Below are positions 53,001 to 62,029 of a stretch of DNA of 64,000 nucleotides, in pieces. The translations under genes were made by a program, and so were the position numbers. The stretch lies in contig NC_088204.1 of assembly GCF_037126465.1 (NCBI RefSeq), positions 79,607,807-79,671,806 on the forward strand, read 5' to 3'. Under the pieces are notes generated by a model. It made no database searches. It saw only the letters and a program-made list of their open reading frames with translations, and was not told the DNA's origin. This DNA comes from Ornithodoros turicata. Lineage: Eukaryota > Arthropoda > Arachnida > Ixodida > Argasidae. Numbering within the stretch: position 1 is the first letter of the stretch; each line of letters starts with the position of its first letter.

Positions 53001-56000
53001 GGCAACCTCCAGCAACTCGAGTTGCTCGGAATCTGGTGGTGGTGGTGGCGGTGAAAGGGCGAATGTGCGTCCTCTGCCGGCTTCTAAGGGAACTGTGCCG
53101 ACATATATGTCTGAAAGCCCCGTATGAGGAAAACCCAGGAAAAACCCCAGACAGCATCAGCCGGCTCCGGGATTTCCACGGGGTTCGAACCATTCGGAAT
53201 CGCTCCCCGAGCGAAATCCTGTGAGAAGTTGCTCGTGCACTGGCCAATCAGCGAGAGGGGAGCACTGTCACGTGACACCCGATGGCGTGATGTGATTTCG
53301 TTCGTGGGTTCAAATCCTGCAGGTGCAGCTGAGGAATAACTTTCTTCTTCTTTTTTTTTTTTAACTAACGCCACACAAACATATCAATAGCCATTTTTTA
53401 AAGATAATGGTGATCTTTTGGCGTAATAAACCGACTAAGATTTGATAAACAGCAGCTAGAGGAAAGACACCATCTGTTGGATTCGAACCCACATTCTCCG
53501 ATTGCAGTGAGGTTGCTTGTGGGTGGAGCCACGACCTGCTCTATACTAGTATAGTAGTAGGTCGCGTGTGGAGCTACCGAGTTGGTACGTGTGAACACGG
53601 TCTCGAAGTTGCTCATAAGACGTTGGTTCGAGTTGCCTTCTAGTTGCTGGAAAAAAATTGCCCCGCGTGAACGCAGCCCGCCTAGCGCCGCGATTCAACT
53701 GTCGCTACGAGAAGTGAACAGACGTGGGCGGATTGAGGAACGAGCGGGCAGTCTTGGGTAGCAACTATACAAGCTATACAAGTAACTTGTCATGGTAACT
53801 AGTTACTTTTTACGAAAGTAACTAGAAACTGTAACTAAAGTTACCGCTTTTTGGTCAAGTAATTGTAAAATGTAATTAACTAAGTTACTCGGCCATATTG
53901 CAATATTTTCCACGCGTCAGTTCTCTATAGCGTCATTTTTTTTCTTCTGGAGGCTTATTCAAATGCCCTTCCGTTTTTCCCAACTAGGAATTCTACGAAT
54001 TTTGTCATCTCACAAACAGCCAGGATGGTCTTAGACTGGCCCACGGGGAATCTTCCGTTTATAACACGGTATAACTATGGTTGGACAGTACAAGCGCTAA
54101 AACAAATTTAAAAAAAAAAGAAAGAAAGAAAGAAACGAATAATTTTCACATTGCAACAACCATTAGTCTCTTTTGGGACTATAAATGCCTGGAAGTTTAG
54201 GCAGGGACTAAAATGGGGAGTAATTGCAACTCCCAGGGGACTAGAAGCTGTCAACCCTTCTTTCCCCTTCCCTCCCTCTCTTAGGGTGTGCTTCTATTCC
54301 GGTACTGAGGCATTATTGTTCTTCCAGAGGCAAGCAGTCCTTGGAAACCATATGCCTAGTGTTAGCTTTCAAAGTGAAATACCCGGACAACTTCTTCCTT
54401 CTTCGAGGAAACCATGAGTGTGCTTCAATAAATAGGTGAGAGACGGCATATATCCTCGTACACGGGAACATTACCAGCGGGCAGTACGTCACAAACGTCT
54501 TTCCAGGATCTACGGGTTTTACGACGAATGCAAGCGACGGTACAGTATCAAACTATGGAAGACGTTTACAGACTGTTTCAACTGCCTGCCAGTAGGTGAG
54601 TGCTCGGGTAGCGCCACGTAGTGCCAAGAGGTTTCTACCCCAACAACACCGAATATCCTCAGGATGTACGAATAATGTCGTAAACGCTTCATACGGCTGA
54701 TGAATATCTGAGGGATATCCATTAGACATCCTGAGGATATTCTGTGTTGTTGGGGTATAGTGCTGGAGACCCCATTATGGAACACCCTAGCCGTAACGAC
54801 CAGACTACTGCATATGCAATGAGCCGAATGAACAGAAAGTAGCAGTAAAGGTTATTCTAATCGTTACGTATAATAATAATAGTAATAATTCTGGGTTTTA
54901 CGTCACGAGGCAACTACGATCATGAAGGAGGCCACAGTGGTCGGTCGGTCTGTGGTTTGCCCATGCACCTGCGGGAATCTCTGCACACGGCACACTCTGA
55001 CACACGTCTTTCGCGGAGGATGTCACCTTTCATTTCATTTGATTTCACTTTTATTTGTTCTGCTTACTTCTATACAGTAAGCCCAGGATAGTGGGAAAAA
55101 AAAGCCACGCAGTGTGGCTTGACGAGTCCCAGCCCCTGTTCTTCAGCAGTGGAGCACACAAACAATTTAAGTACAAGCGATACAAGTAACAACACAAACG
55201 ATACAAAACACAACCTAAACACAACGAACCTGGATGTCACAAAGCAACTTGTGCCATGCCACGACATTGCTGGCCTCCAAGGCTATACATATTTGAACTC
55301 GCAGCATCGGTACGAGTAACTGGATACGTTCCCAACTGATCCATATGAAAAAACAAAAGAAGAACAAAGTGACACGAACGAAATACAGTCCGTCAACTGT
55401 ACTAGTTAATACAGTGGAGATTACGCATGCAACGAACAAGAGGGCAGCAATGATCAATATGTATAGGAAGTGTGATCAATACGTACGTCACAGTAGGGGC
55501 TGCACTGTGTATAGTGTACCAGAGGTTGCTCCTAACATGAGCATATGATTGCAGTGAACTGCTCAATGTAGCTCTCTCATAGTTAGCACCATAGGCCCCA
55601 CCATAGACTGCTGTCGAAGCTACATTGACTGCCTCCTGTCGGCATCAAAGCCTTTAGATTGGTAAGGTAGCAAGGAACTAGCAGAACACGCTTCGTTGCT
55701 CGATTTTAGCGCCGAGCATATCCATAAGCCTTCGACCATCATGCCAAAGCACGTGACTGCTACAGCGTACTCGCCAGGTGTGTCGCCATTTATCGATCAA
55801 GATAGCCGGATCTGATAAGGACCACAGCCAAACCTCATCACAAACGCAATGCAATCGCGTAGGCGATTGCTTTTGAATGCAATTGCTTCGCATAAAATCA
55901 ATCCTGTTTTGTTCTGTTTCAAGCCTATGCGGCCTAAGTGATTACAGGTGTCTTCGTTCACTGTGGAATGCTAGATTTCTAGCATAGTTACGCGTATATC

Positions 56001-59000
56001 ACGAATATGAAATCAATATGCACAAGATATACGTATGTCGGTAAATATTTAGAATAAACAAACAAACGAAACAAGCACTGCTTTCGGCGTCTGACTCCAA
56101 AGGCTTTGAATCGAGGAGGTACTACTTGAGACCATGACAGAGAGACTTCTCTGTGGGAACGAATTGTGGGAACGTATATTCCGTTGTTTTGTGTCAATGC
56201 TGCAACGCTTACATACATGAGGCGCTCGATATTGTGAGAGAAAACGACTGAAAATTGCGGGTCGGAGAAACGTACCCCTGTATAGACACCAAATGCGAAC
56301 GTGTTGGAAGCCAGAACGTACCAATATGTGTTGGAGCAGCTTTTTGCGTGCATGACTCTCGTCCGGAATGCGCACTCTTGTAGGGTTGCGCCCGGTATGC
56401 GAGATGAGCTGCATCACGGCAAGAGATGATCCGGAAAATAACCCCGCGCCGTTAGAGCACGCATGGCAGGCCTTCGCAGCTTCGCGCCATATTGTAGCGC
56501 TCACGCATGCGACGTGTTATATGGGTGTTCGTTCTTCTCTTGCAGCTGCCCTAGTCGAAGGTACCATCTTCTGCATGCATGGTGGCCTTTCACCAGATCT
56601 GCTTAGTCTTAACCAAGTAAGTTTCCTGGGCAGCCTTTTTCTTTTCTAATGGTATCTTCGACTGGCGGTACCAATGCTGGAGGTACCAAGACCGAGCTGG
56701 AGGAAGAAAGACGGCGGAAAAAAGGAAATAACTGCCGAAGCTGTTGTCAGAAAAATATGGTACCGCGATGTTACTCGTAAGGTTTGTCTGCCCATGTTTG
56801 TGTGGCGACAGGTTGCACGTGCCACAGGGTAGGACTGCTTGGACCACCTGGGGTACTTTTCACGTGCACCGGAAATCCCCTACACACGGTGCTGGAAGAC
56901 ATGTTTTCCTCCCCCACATTGCTACCGCCCTCGGCCGGGATCGAACCAGATACCTTGAGCTCAGCAGGCCAACGCGCCACCGACTGAGCTACCTAGGCGG
57001 ACCGTTTTGAGTAGACGGACGGACGGACGGACGGACGGACAGACCTACAGACAGACAGAGCGCTCAGTCTTGATCAGTCGAAGATAGAGCGCGCTAAAGC
57101 GGTCGGTGGCTGCCAGTCGAAGATGCCATAAGACTCGTAGCGGTTAACTTGAGCATTATCAGCTTTGCTCTTCGCTCGCCACTCTTCATTTGTCGCTCAA
57201 CTATAGGTGGCGCACGCCGAACCTGGACTCGAGGGTTGCCACTTCCACCACCAGGTGGCTACGGCTTCGCTGGAGTCGCGAATAGAGTTCGATGATAATG
57301 GTGTTGATGCTATAAAAATCGCTGGATGATTACTATACTCGTCAATGCGAAATTTGAGCGCAGCTGTTGAGGTTGAGTTATACACCACTGTTTTTATATC
57401 CCACACATAGTACTTTTTTCAGGTAACACTCTTATCCCAGTTCTTGATGGTCACGAGCGTATTTTATTGCGCTTATACAGAGGCAGAAGCCGCAGACCGA
57501 GCGCGGCTTCGACTGCTCTAGTATAGCACCCTCCTCCTTCACTTTCCTCCTCAGCCCTTTTCGTTTTCCTCCTCGCGCTCCTTCACCCTCGCCGTACGCT
57601 CCCCCGCCGCTTTCCTCCTCACGTACTCCCGTACTTCCATCCTTCGCTTCGCTCCTCGTGCGCTCTGCCGGTTACAACGGCGACGCCGCTCAACCCGGGA
57701 ACGGGCGCCTAAGAGCTGCGCTCTAAAATAAAAAACAACAACAAAAGACAGAAAGAAAAAGGGAACCAATAATGATCTACTCCCCGCCTTTCGTTCATTT
57801 CAGCTGCGAGACCTGCCGAGACCGACGGATGTGCCCAACCACGGTCTGCTCTGTGATCTGCTATGGTCCGATCCCGACGAGGTCAGCGACTCCCCCTTAC
57901 TGACCATGAATGGTTGCCGTATGGAAGTACTACAACTCCGCTTGGTACCATTGTATTCTGTTGCAGGACATCACGGGGTGGGGTGAAAACGATCGCGGCG
58001 TGTCCTACACGTTCGGCGGCGACGTTGTCAGGGCATTTCTCGAAAAGCACGGATGCAGCCTCGTCGTGCGGGCTCATCAGGTAGGTTATCGTTTCACTGT
58101 CCCATGGTGGGTCAGGTCACGCCGTATCGTCAACGGTCGACACCGAAACTATCCATGTCTGCCACACCAGGGGCCCTATCCTCGTCAAAAGTAATCGACC
58201 TCGATTACTTTACGTCACAAGCTGTAGGGCGGGGCTGCCATGGAATACTCCGCCCTTAAATCCCGCCCGTTTCAATTGAAATTTATACCTAGTTTTCCTT
58301 CGCAGCCTCTCGGCCCTAATCTCGGACCGCGACCCTACGTCATTTTGACGTAACAATGACGTAAAAGATTAGTTTCAAAGCTGAAAAGTAATCTAGCGAA
58401 AGAGGGTCGATTACTTTGAGCGGCGATGGGTTTCGTGATGGGTCCACATGTGCATTTCCGTTTATTGTGTTGTATAAAGTATGTATGTGCTCGTCACAAC
58501 AAAACATTCATGTCTTTCTTCGTTTGTGTTTAATAATGAGAAAAAAGCACCGCGTAACACCGTTTCTCTGCGCCGATCGCGGCATCGTATGCGTGAAAGC
58601 GGCGGGCTTTTCGAAGCGTCGTCCGAGCCATACGTCGTACAATCAATGTTATTGCAACGTAGCGGTGTGCATACAAAAAACTCTTCGATCAAAGTTCACT
58701 GTTTCTTGAGTAAAACTATCAATGCTCATTTGCGGTATCATTACCACCCCCACAGCTCACGAGCAAAAGAAGCATATTGAAATGCGAATTATCATTTCAC
58801 ATATCGAGCACACGAACACACAGAAAAATATAAAGAAAAGCTCATAAATAAAGCTCAAGATTTAAAGGACGAACCGATTTATCATAAACGCGTTTACGGC
58901 TCGCGCCACACTGTCCGTTCGACCCTTTGCAATGATCCTTCGCGCTTTTATCGTTTTGTCAGTTTTGTTGCCTGCCATCAGCGCCATCTCACGGGTACAT

Positions 59001-61644
59001 ACCGAATTATAAATGCCAAGTACAATCACGGTGTCACACAAACATTGCCGTCTTGCACACCTGTACGTCAAGAAAAATGACAAACAGCAAAAAAGGAAAT
59101 TACGAGCGCGCTTTTCCACGCATTTTCTACGAAATTCAGTTTTACGCCGGTAGAGTTTTCTGTTTCCGACACCTAAGAACCGAACCAACAAGGCAGGGCA
59201 GGCAGATCACAGGTGTGGTCTTCGGATTCTCAGGAGGAAACACCGATAAGGCGGGTCGCTTTCCAAGATAACACGTGGGGCGATTGGTTGATAGAAGGTG
59301 TCAACCACTTTTAATATTCACGCCTTTTTCGATTGTGCACCAATGACAGAAGAAATTTCAAGTAATCGAGGTAGATTACTTTGACCAGGATAGGGCCCCA
59401 GGGCATTTCCGTAGCAACATGTCTTGGGCAAACCCTTTACATGAACTTTGCAGTGTCACAATTTTTATTTATCTTTCAACAGGTCGTCGAAGACGGCTAC
59501 CAGTTCTTCCAGAAACGGCAGGTAGGAGTTTGACGACACACCTTATATGAATTCCGTTTTGGAGTTTTTCAATGCAGGTTTCTGTGGGAGTGCATATAAG
59601 CTTGTCTCAGCCAAGGGAACTGGATATCAGATATCGACAGAGGTCAATTATCATTTCGGACAAGGCTTAACAAAAGGTGCACACCGAAGTCAACATTTTT
59701 GTGCAGCATTTTATCAAGAAAAACGTGAACACAAAGCAAAAAAAAAAAAAAAAGCAATCCTCTCACGTGCCTTTGGTGTGATAAAGTGGGTACCTTTTGA
59801 GTGGCTTAATACAATAAAGTGGAACCCTTTCCAGTGCGCATAGTCCAATAGAATGGAACCCTTCCGAGTATCCCCGACCCAGTGACCTAGTAAGATATTT
59901 CAAGTGCACATGGAGCAGTAGGGGGGAACTCTTCTCCTTGATCCGACACAATTAGAATATTCCGCGTGCCTATTGTCCAATTAAGCAAAAGCCTTTGAAG
60001 CCATTCAGTAAAGAACGTTTTCAAGTGTTTCTGATCCAATAAAGTATGCACTTAGTCCAGCAGAACAGGACCTTTCCAGGTTCTGATCCAATAAAATGGG
60101 AACATTTCGAGTGCTTATCACCAATAAAGCGGGAGCCTTTCGTGAAGTAAGCTGAACCTTTTCGAGCATTTGTGATGCAATAAAGTATGCACTTGGTCCA
60201 GCAGAGCGGGACCTTTCAAAATTCTGATCCAATAAAATGGGAACATTTCGAGTGCTTATCACCAATAAAGCGGGAGCCTTTCCTGAAGAAAGCAGAACCT
60301 TTTCGAGCATTTCTGATCCAATACAGTATGCACTTGGTCCAGTAGAGCAGCACATTTCCAAGTTCATCTAATAACGTGGGAACATTCGACTGCTTATCAC
60401 CAATAAAGCGGGAGCCTTTCGTGAAGAAAGCAGAACCTTTTCGAGCATTTTTGATCCAATAAAGTATGCACTTATTTCAGCAGAGCAGGACATTTCCAAG
60501 TTCTGATCCAATAAAATGGGAACATTTCGAGTGCCTATCATCAATAAAGCGGGAGCCTTTCATGAAAGAAGCCGAACCTTCTTGAGTGTTCCTGATCCAA
60601 TAAAATATGCACTTGGTCCAGCAGAGCAGGACCTTTCAAAATTCTGATCCAATAAAATGGGAACATTTCGAGTGCTTATCACCAATAAAGCGGGAGCCTT
60701 TCGTGAAGAAAGCAGAACTTTTTCAAGCATTTCTAATCCAAGAAAGTGGAGCCTTTTCGAATGCCCCTGATCCAATATCTTAGACTGACACCTAGCCATT
60801 TTGTATACCATTCCAGTTAGTAACAGTGTTCAGTGCACCGAACTACTGCGGGGAGTTCGACAATGCTGGGGCTGTCATGAGCGTATCCGAAGACCTCACC
60901 TGCTGGTTCACAGTGTTGCCGGTAAGATGCACGATGCTCACACACGGGCACATCACCAGTGATACAATGTCAAGCTGGAAGCCATACAAGTTCAAAACAG
61001 TTTCTGGGTTTCCAAGGTGGAAGCTACAATGATAGATGGTTTTTTTAGGCTGTGCTGCTCAGCTACTTCACTTACTTCATGAAACAAGGCACAGACACTG
61101 CATGCACTTTTCTGGTGCAAAGTACCTCTACTGACCCACTGCAAAGAATAGTGTCATGTGGGAAGTTTGACAAATGGTCACGCAGATGTCCTAAGGTGAA
61201 CTGAGCACTGACAGAGACATTATGTAGAATAAAAGGACAAAACCTTGCATGCTCCTGATTTTCAATGCCAATGCAGGCCACGAAAGTGAGGCCCTCGAAA
61301 CCTTCGGCTTTAGGTCTGAAGCATGTAAAAATTTCTCTGAACACAAGCGTAAGAGGAAGTTTTTGTGGCATCACACGTTACACTTAAACATCTATCGACG
61401 CTAAAACACACTGGTGTGTCTCATGTCGTCTGCGTCGTCTCCGACCGGCCGGACGAAAAGCATTTCCGGATCCATGCGCGATAACCAAAGCGCTCAAACT
61501 ATCCAAGTGGTTACCGACTCGTTTGTGTTGGCAACATTGCCCTCACGCAGTGTCTCATTCTCTCCACAGCCAGACGCCAAGAGGATAGAGTCAAAGCCGA
61601 CGGACCGAGGACCAGCAGCTCGTCTGCGTAGACTATCCAAGTGA
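40948..61644 (+). CDS. Divergent protein phosphatase 1 (PP1) catalytic subunit, 10 exons, complete
   Basis: Exons 40948-41025, 52375-52580, 54328-54435, 54507-54595, 56546-56616, 57804-57881, 57967-58080, 59483-59521, 60817-60921 and 61570-61644 join in phase to 320 codons plus stop. This Ser/Thr phosphatase family works with two metal ions and regulatory subunits in nucleus and cytoplasm. The PPP signatures are intact: GDIHGQ (62-67, metal ligands D63 and H65), GDYVDRG (90-96, D91), RGNHE (121-125, N123 and catalytic H124), HGG (172-174, H172) and RAHQ (245-248, H247), plus [14 protein letters not shown] (267-280). The core [20 protein letters not shown] is near identical to PP1. Departures: a short N-terminus, [11 protein letters not shown] for the usual Ile/Arg-rich loop, and a C-tail (297-320) without the TPPR motif, ending basic RLRRLSK. 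It is likely a paralogue rather than the main PP1. Intron 1 is 11.3 kb. Confidence 0.95.
41026..43214. other. Left part of PP1-like intron 1
   Basis: No exon is supported. There is a GTAACG/GATACC-rich patch around 42105-42220 resembling family A/hAT-like subterminal motifs, A-rich tracts near 42227 and 42850, and otherwise unique-looking AT-rich DNA. Confidence 0.45.
43215..43835. repeat. Imperfect inverted repeat of about 620 bp
   Basis: Arms pair CTACGCACTTCTCGAG (43439) with its inverse (43598), ATGAGGCGAAACC with GGTTTCGCCTCAT, CACTAATTACCT (43259) with AGGTAATTAGT (43775), and further outward stretches. Probably an old foldback transposon. Confidence 0.65.
44390..44702. mobile_element. 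Palindrome with hammerhead-like core, second example
   Basis: The arms (AAAAGTGAAAT, AAGACTTGGACTACAGATTA, GGAATGGTCGACGTTTCGAC) are perfectly inverted around a 40-base asymmetric centre. The core is identical to that at 15162-15486, but the outer arms are unrelated. Confidence 0.7.
44568..44602 (+). ncRNA. Hammerhead-ribozyme-like motif, second palindrome
   Basis: CTGACGA (44569-44575), extra A, stem II hairpin (44577-44591), GAAACGTC (44592-44599). GTC before and GAC after can pair as a three-base stem I. The inverse copy is at about 44493-44523. Confidence 0.45.
45083..45243. mobile_element. Small foldback element
   Basis: Inverted arms TGATATGCAGGAAACCCAAC (left) and TTGGATTTCCTGCATATCA (right), with inner arms AATATTCACAAGCTT and GTAGTCTACATTCCTTC. 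Confidence 0.75.
45830..46060 (+). mobile_element. tRNA-derived SINE
   Basis: B box GGGTTCGAATGCTGCCACCG, then CACTGCCGTCTCAGGTTTTC and GAAGGCGGCCCAGGACG. Ends in an A-tract (46072-46085). Confidence 0.7.
46657..47437. mobile_element. Family B foldback MITE, copy with A20 nested
   Basis: The ends CACTCTAAGAAGAAAAAAAA and CTTTTTTTTTTCTTAGAGCG enclose the same interior as 12775-13301 in reverse orientation (GCATTTCACGCTC, ATATATCGAGTGATATAAA). It is split by a family A copy. Confidence 0.82.
47138..47386. mobile_element. Family A palindromic MITE, copy A20 (alpha core)
   Basis: Complete, very regular palindrome with TA flanks, inside family B. It is the only family A copy seen in the PP1-like gene. 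Confidence 0.9.
47866..47910. repeat. (GA)n-rich microsatellite
   Basis: Interrupted GAGA/GACAGA run. Confidence 0.85.
48044..48385. mobile_element. Possible MITE with GTGGCGTCGGAAC-type ends
   Basis: AGGGGCGCCGGAAC on the left and GTTCCGACGCCACTG on the right are imperfect inverses. GGGGGAGC motifs lie at both ends. The interior has a GAT microsatellite. Confidence 0.5.
48424..48634. mobile_element. Small foldback MITE (CAGGATGTTCAAAATTAAG ends)
   Basis: The ends CAGGATGTTCAAAATTAAGC and the inverse of CAGGGTGTTCAAAATTAAGC surround an inner hairpin (AAGAAACAGGTGCT). Confidence 0.82.
48770..48900 (-). mobile_element. tRNA-derived SINE, old
   Basis: Minus-strand B box (plus strand GGGATTCGACCCCGTTACCT) and a diverged body. 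Confidence 0.55.
48930..49090. repeat. Dispersed repeat, uninterrupted copy
   Basis: Contiguous counterpart of the repeat split by the hAT element at 11567-12395. Confidence 0.65.
50395..50558 (-). mobile_element. tRNA-derived SINE, well preserved (left partner)
   Basis: Read on the minus strand: A box TGGCGCAGCGGTAACGCGTG, B box GGTTCGAATCC, then the common body (GGCTGTGCCGTCTGGGGTTT). Confidence 0.85.
50605..50775 (+). mobile_element. tRNA-derived SINE, well preserved (right partner)
   Basis: AGCTCCGGTGGCGCAGCGGT (A box region), GGTTCGAATCC (B box, about 50663), then the family body to AAGTCGGCCCATGGACGCAG. This is the best-preserved copy for deriving a consensus. Confidence 0.88.
51048..51272. 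mobile_element. MITE inserted in right arm of the large inverted repeat
   Basis: The ends GACGAGTTCAGAAAATCCCA and its inverse with TA on both sides. The empty site is visible in the left arm of the large inverted repeat, so the insertion came after the inverted duplication. Confidence 0.85.
51646..51663. repeat. (GA)n microsatellite
   Basis: About nine GA units. Confidence 0.9.
51708..51800. repeat. Interstitial telomere-like block (TTAGG)n
   Basis: GGTTA units shading into GGCTA variants at the right, opposite orientation to the block at 1398-1508. Lies within PP1-like intron 1. Confidence 0.85.
51850..52005. repeat. Inverted repeat with G/C tracts
   Basis: GGGGCGGATCC near 51855 and GGATCCGCCACTG near 51985 are inverted. 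G8 and C12 tracts lie between them. A MITE end pair is possible. Confidence 0.5.
52375..52580 (+). CDS. PP1-like gene, exon 2
   Basis: Acceptor CTCGCAG, donor GATAG|GTAAGG, phase 2. It encodes residues 27-94 with [17 protein letters not shown] and LFLGDYVD. The usual Tyr after GDIHGQ is Phe here. Confidence 0.93.
52592..52913. mobile_element. Family D foldback, partial copy next to PP1 exon 2
   Basis: Starts 11 bases after the exon 2 donor with AGGGTGTGCGCAGATAAAC, and shares ACTTCCGGTGG, AAAAAATAAACAGAGCG and CCGCCAGGGGAGCTA with 10093-10671. The right end is missing. Confidence 0.75.
52925..53678. mobile_element. Family E foldback element, complete, with nested SINE
   Basis: The ends GGCAGCGTTCACACGGGGCA and GCCCCGCGTGAACGCAGCC are inverted, with GAGCAATTTT/AGTTGCTGG subterminal repeats at both sides. 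A minus-strand SINE lies at about 53050-53190. Confidence 0.78.
53050..53190 (-). mobile_element. tRNA-derived SINE nested in family E
   Basis: Shared body (plus strand AAAACCCAGGAAAAACCCCA) and a degraded B box (plus strand GGGGTTCGAACCATTC). Confidence 0.65.
53760..53900. repeat. hAT-like AGTAACT-rich fragment
   Basis: Many GTAACTAGTTAC/AAAGTAACT motifs like the subterminal arrays of the hAT element at 11567. Only one end is present. Confidence 0.55.
54328..54435 (+). CDS. PP1-like gene, exon 3
   Basis: Acceptor TTCTTCCAG, donor AATAG|GTGAGA, phase 2 both sides. Residues 95-130, with [13 protein letters not shown] carrying the catalytic His. Confidence 0.94.
54507..54595 (+). CDS. PP1-like gene, exon 4
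   Basis: Acceptor TCTTTCCAG after a 71-base intron; donor GTAG|GTGAGT, phase 1. Residues 131-160, [20 protein letters not shown] and TDCFNCLPV. Confidence 0.95.
54636..54757. repeat. Small foldback element in PP1-like intron 4
   Basis: Inverted arms around CCCCAACAACACCGAATATC and GATATTCTGTGTTGTTGGGG. Confidence 0.75.
54800..56540. other. PP1-like intron 4, no exon seen
   Basis: Contains an AATAATAAT patch (54870-54892), several short ORFs without splice support (for example 55119-55319), and nothing recognisable in 55560-56540. Confidence 0.45.
56546..56616 (+). CDS. PP1-like gene, exon 5
   Basis: Acceptor CTCTTGCAG, donor CCAA|GTAAGT, phase 0. Residues 161-184, [20 protein letters not shown] and SLNQ, with metal ligand His172. 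Confidence 0.94.
56800..57003 (-). mobile_element. tRNA-derived SINE, a different family
   Basis: On the minus strand, TAGCTCAGTCGGTGGCGCG (A box) and GGTTCGATCCC (B box) form a tRNA-like head. The tail runs to GGCAGACAAACC. Cloverleaf pairing is incomplete and the body continues well past tRNA length, so it is a SINE and not a tRNA gene. Confidence 0.75.
57013..57040. repeat. (GGAC)n microsatellite
   Basis: About six and a half units in tandem, next to the SINE head. Confidence 0.9.
57804..57881 (+). CDS. PP1-like gene, exon 6
   Basis: Acceptor CATTTCAG, donor CGAG|GTCAGC, phase 0. Residues 185-210, [20 protein letters not shown] and WSDPDE. Confidence 0.93.
57967..58080 (+). CDS. PP1-like gene, exon 7
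   Basis: Acceptor TTGCAG after an 85-base intron; donor TCAG|GTAGGT, phase 0. Residues 211-248, [20 protein letters not shown] up to VRAHQ. Confidence 0.95.
58170..59400. mobile_element. 1.2-kb inverted-repeat element filling PP1-like intron 7
   Basis: The ends GGGGCCCTATCCTCGTCAAA and the inverse of GGGGCCCTATCCTGGTCAAA bracket AAGTAATCGACCTCGATTAC motifs. It makes up most of the intron 58081-59482. No coding capacity recognised. Confidence 0.75.
59483..59521 (+). CDS. PP1-like gene, exon 8 (39 bases)
   Basis: A micro-exon encoding [13 protein letters not shown] (residues 249-261), acceptor TTTCAACAG, donor GCAG|GTAGGA, phase 0 both sides. Confidence 0.93.
59760..60780. repeat. Tandem repeat of about 139-bp period rich in AATAAA
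   Basis: Units begin TTCTGATCCAATAAAATGGG at about 60084, 60223, 60362 (diverged), 60499 and 60639, with degenerate related units left of them. Each unit has several TCCAATAAA or CCAATAAAG sites. Open frames on the minus strand (repeated [19 protein letters not shown]) reflect the repeat. Confidence 0.88.
60817..60921 (+). CDS. PP1-like gene, exon 9
   Basis: Acceptor CATTCCAG, donor GCCG|GTAAGA, phase 0. Residues 262-296, [20 protein letters not shown] then [15 protein letters not shown]. Tyr271 and Cys272 of the inhibitor-binding loop are conserved. Confidence 0.95.
60922..61569. other. PP1-like intron 9, no element recognised
   Basis: 648 bases of unique-looking sequence. The frame 61414-61644 starts inside the intron and runs into exon 10. 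It could allow an alternative 3' end but lacks support. Confidence 0.4.
61570..61644 (+). CDS. PP1-like gene, last exon (divergent C-tail)
   Basis: Acceptor TCTCCACAG, phase 0. Residues 297-320, [20 protein letters not shown] then RLSK and TGA. PP1 tails usually carry a TPPR-type phosphorylation site. This one has none. Confidence 0.85.
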   Translation, partial: PDAKRIESKPTDRGPAARLRRLSK

Positions 61645-61702
61645 ACCTTCTAGAAGCACATTTTCGGAGGATACATCTTTATGCCCATTGTTGTACATCA
61701 AT

Positions 61703-61708
61703 AATAAA
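61703..61708 (+). terminator. Poly(A) signal of the PP1-like gene
   Basis: AATAAA lies 59 bases after the stop. The expected cleavage site (about 61720-61735) is only some 35-45 bases from the stop codon of the opposing MGMT gene. Confidence 0.75.
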
Positions 61709-61766
61709 TCTATATGCCATTCCCTCGTATTTATATCACAGTTCGTCGCAACCTTCCGTTACGCGT

Positions 61767-62029
61767 CTACACCCCTTTCTTCTCGTGTTCGAGCAGCCAG
61801 GCCTTGACGGTGTCTCGCCGTCCTCCGGAGTAGTGTCCCGTCCCGCCGTCCCATCGGACAACCCTGTGGCAAGGGATTAGTATCTGGATCGGGTTGCGCC
61901 TCAACGCCGTGCCGACGGCCCGGGCGGCTCCGTGGCGACTGCACAGGGTTGCCAGGGCCCCGTAGCTGATGGTTTCGCCGAAAGAGACTTGGTCAGACAG
62001 TGTCGACCACACGACGCCAATGAAGTTGT
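61767..62029 (-). CDS. MGMT: O6-methylguanine-DNA methyltransferase, last exon
   Basis: Read on the minus strand, an acceptor (TTTTCCATAG, phase 1) opens 87 codons to a TAG at 61767. The protein removes alkyl groups from O6 of guanine in DNA by transferring them irreversibly to its own cysteine, in the nucleus. Motifs of the C-terminal domain are all present in order: VSFGETISYGALA, the helix-turn-helix with ARAVGTALRRNP, the active-site IPCHRVV and the HYSGG followed by KAWLLEHE. The Asn before PIQILIPCHR is kept. Only the final exon is here. The N-terminal exons are not recognisable in 62030-64000 and probably lie beyond. It faces the PP1-like gene tail-to-tail, 122 bases between stop codons. 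Confidence 0.92.

Noticed and set aside
56920..57003. tRNA gene on the minus strand
   Set aside because: A and B boxes are good, but acceptor and anticodon stems do not pair properly and the sequence continues into a SINE body.
59760..60780. Repeated minus-strand ORFs with [14 protein letters not shown]
   Set aside because: Generated by the 139-base tandem repeat inside a PP1-like intron. No gene features.
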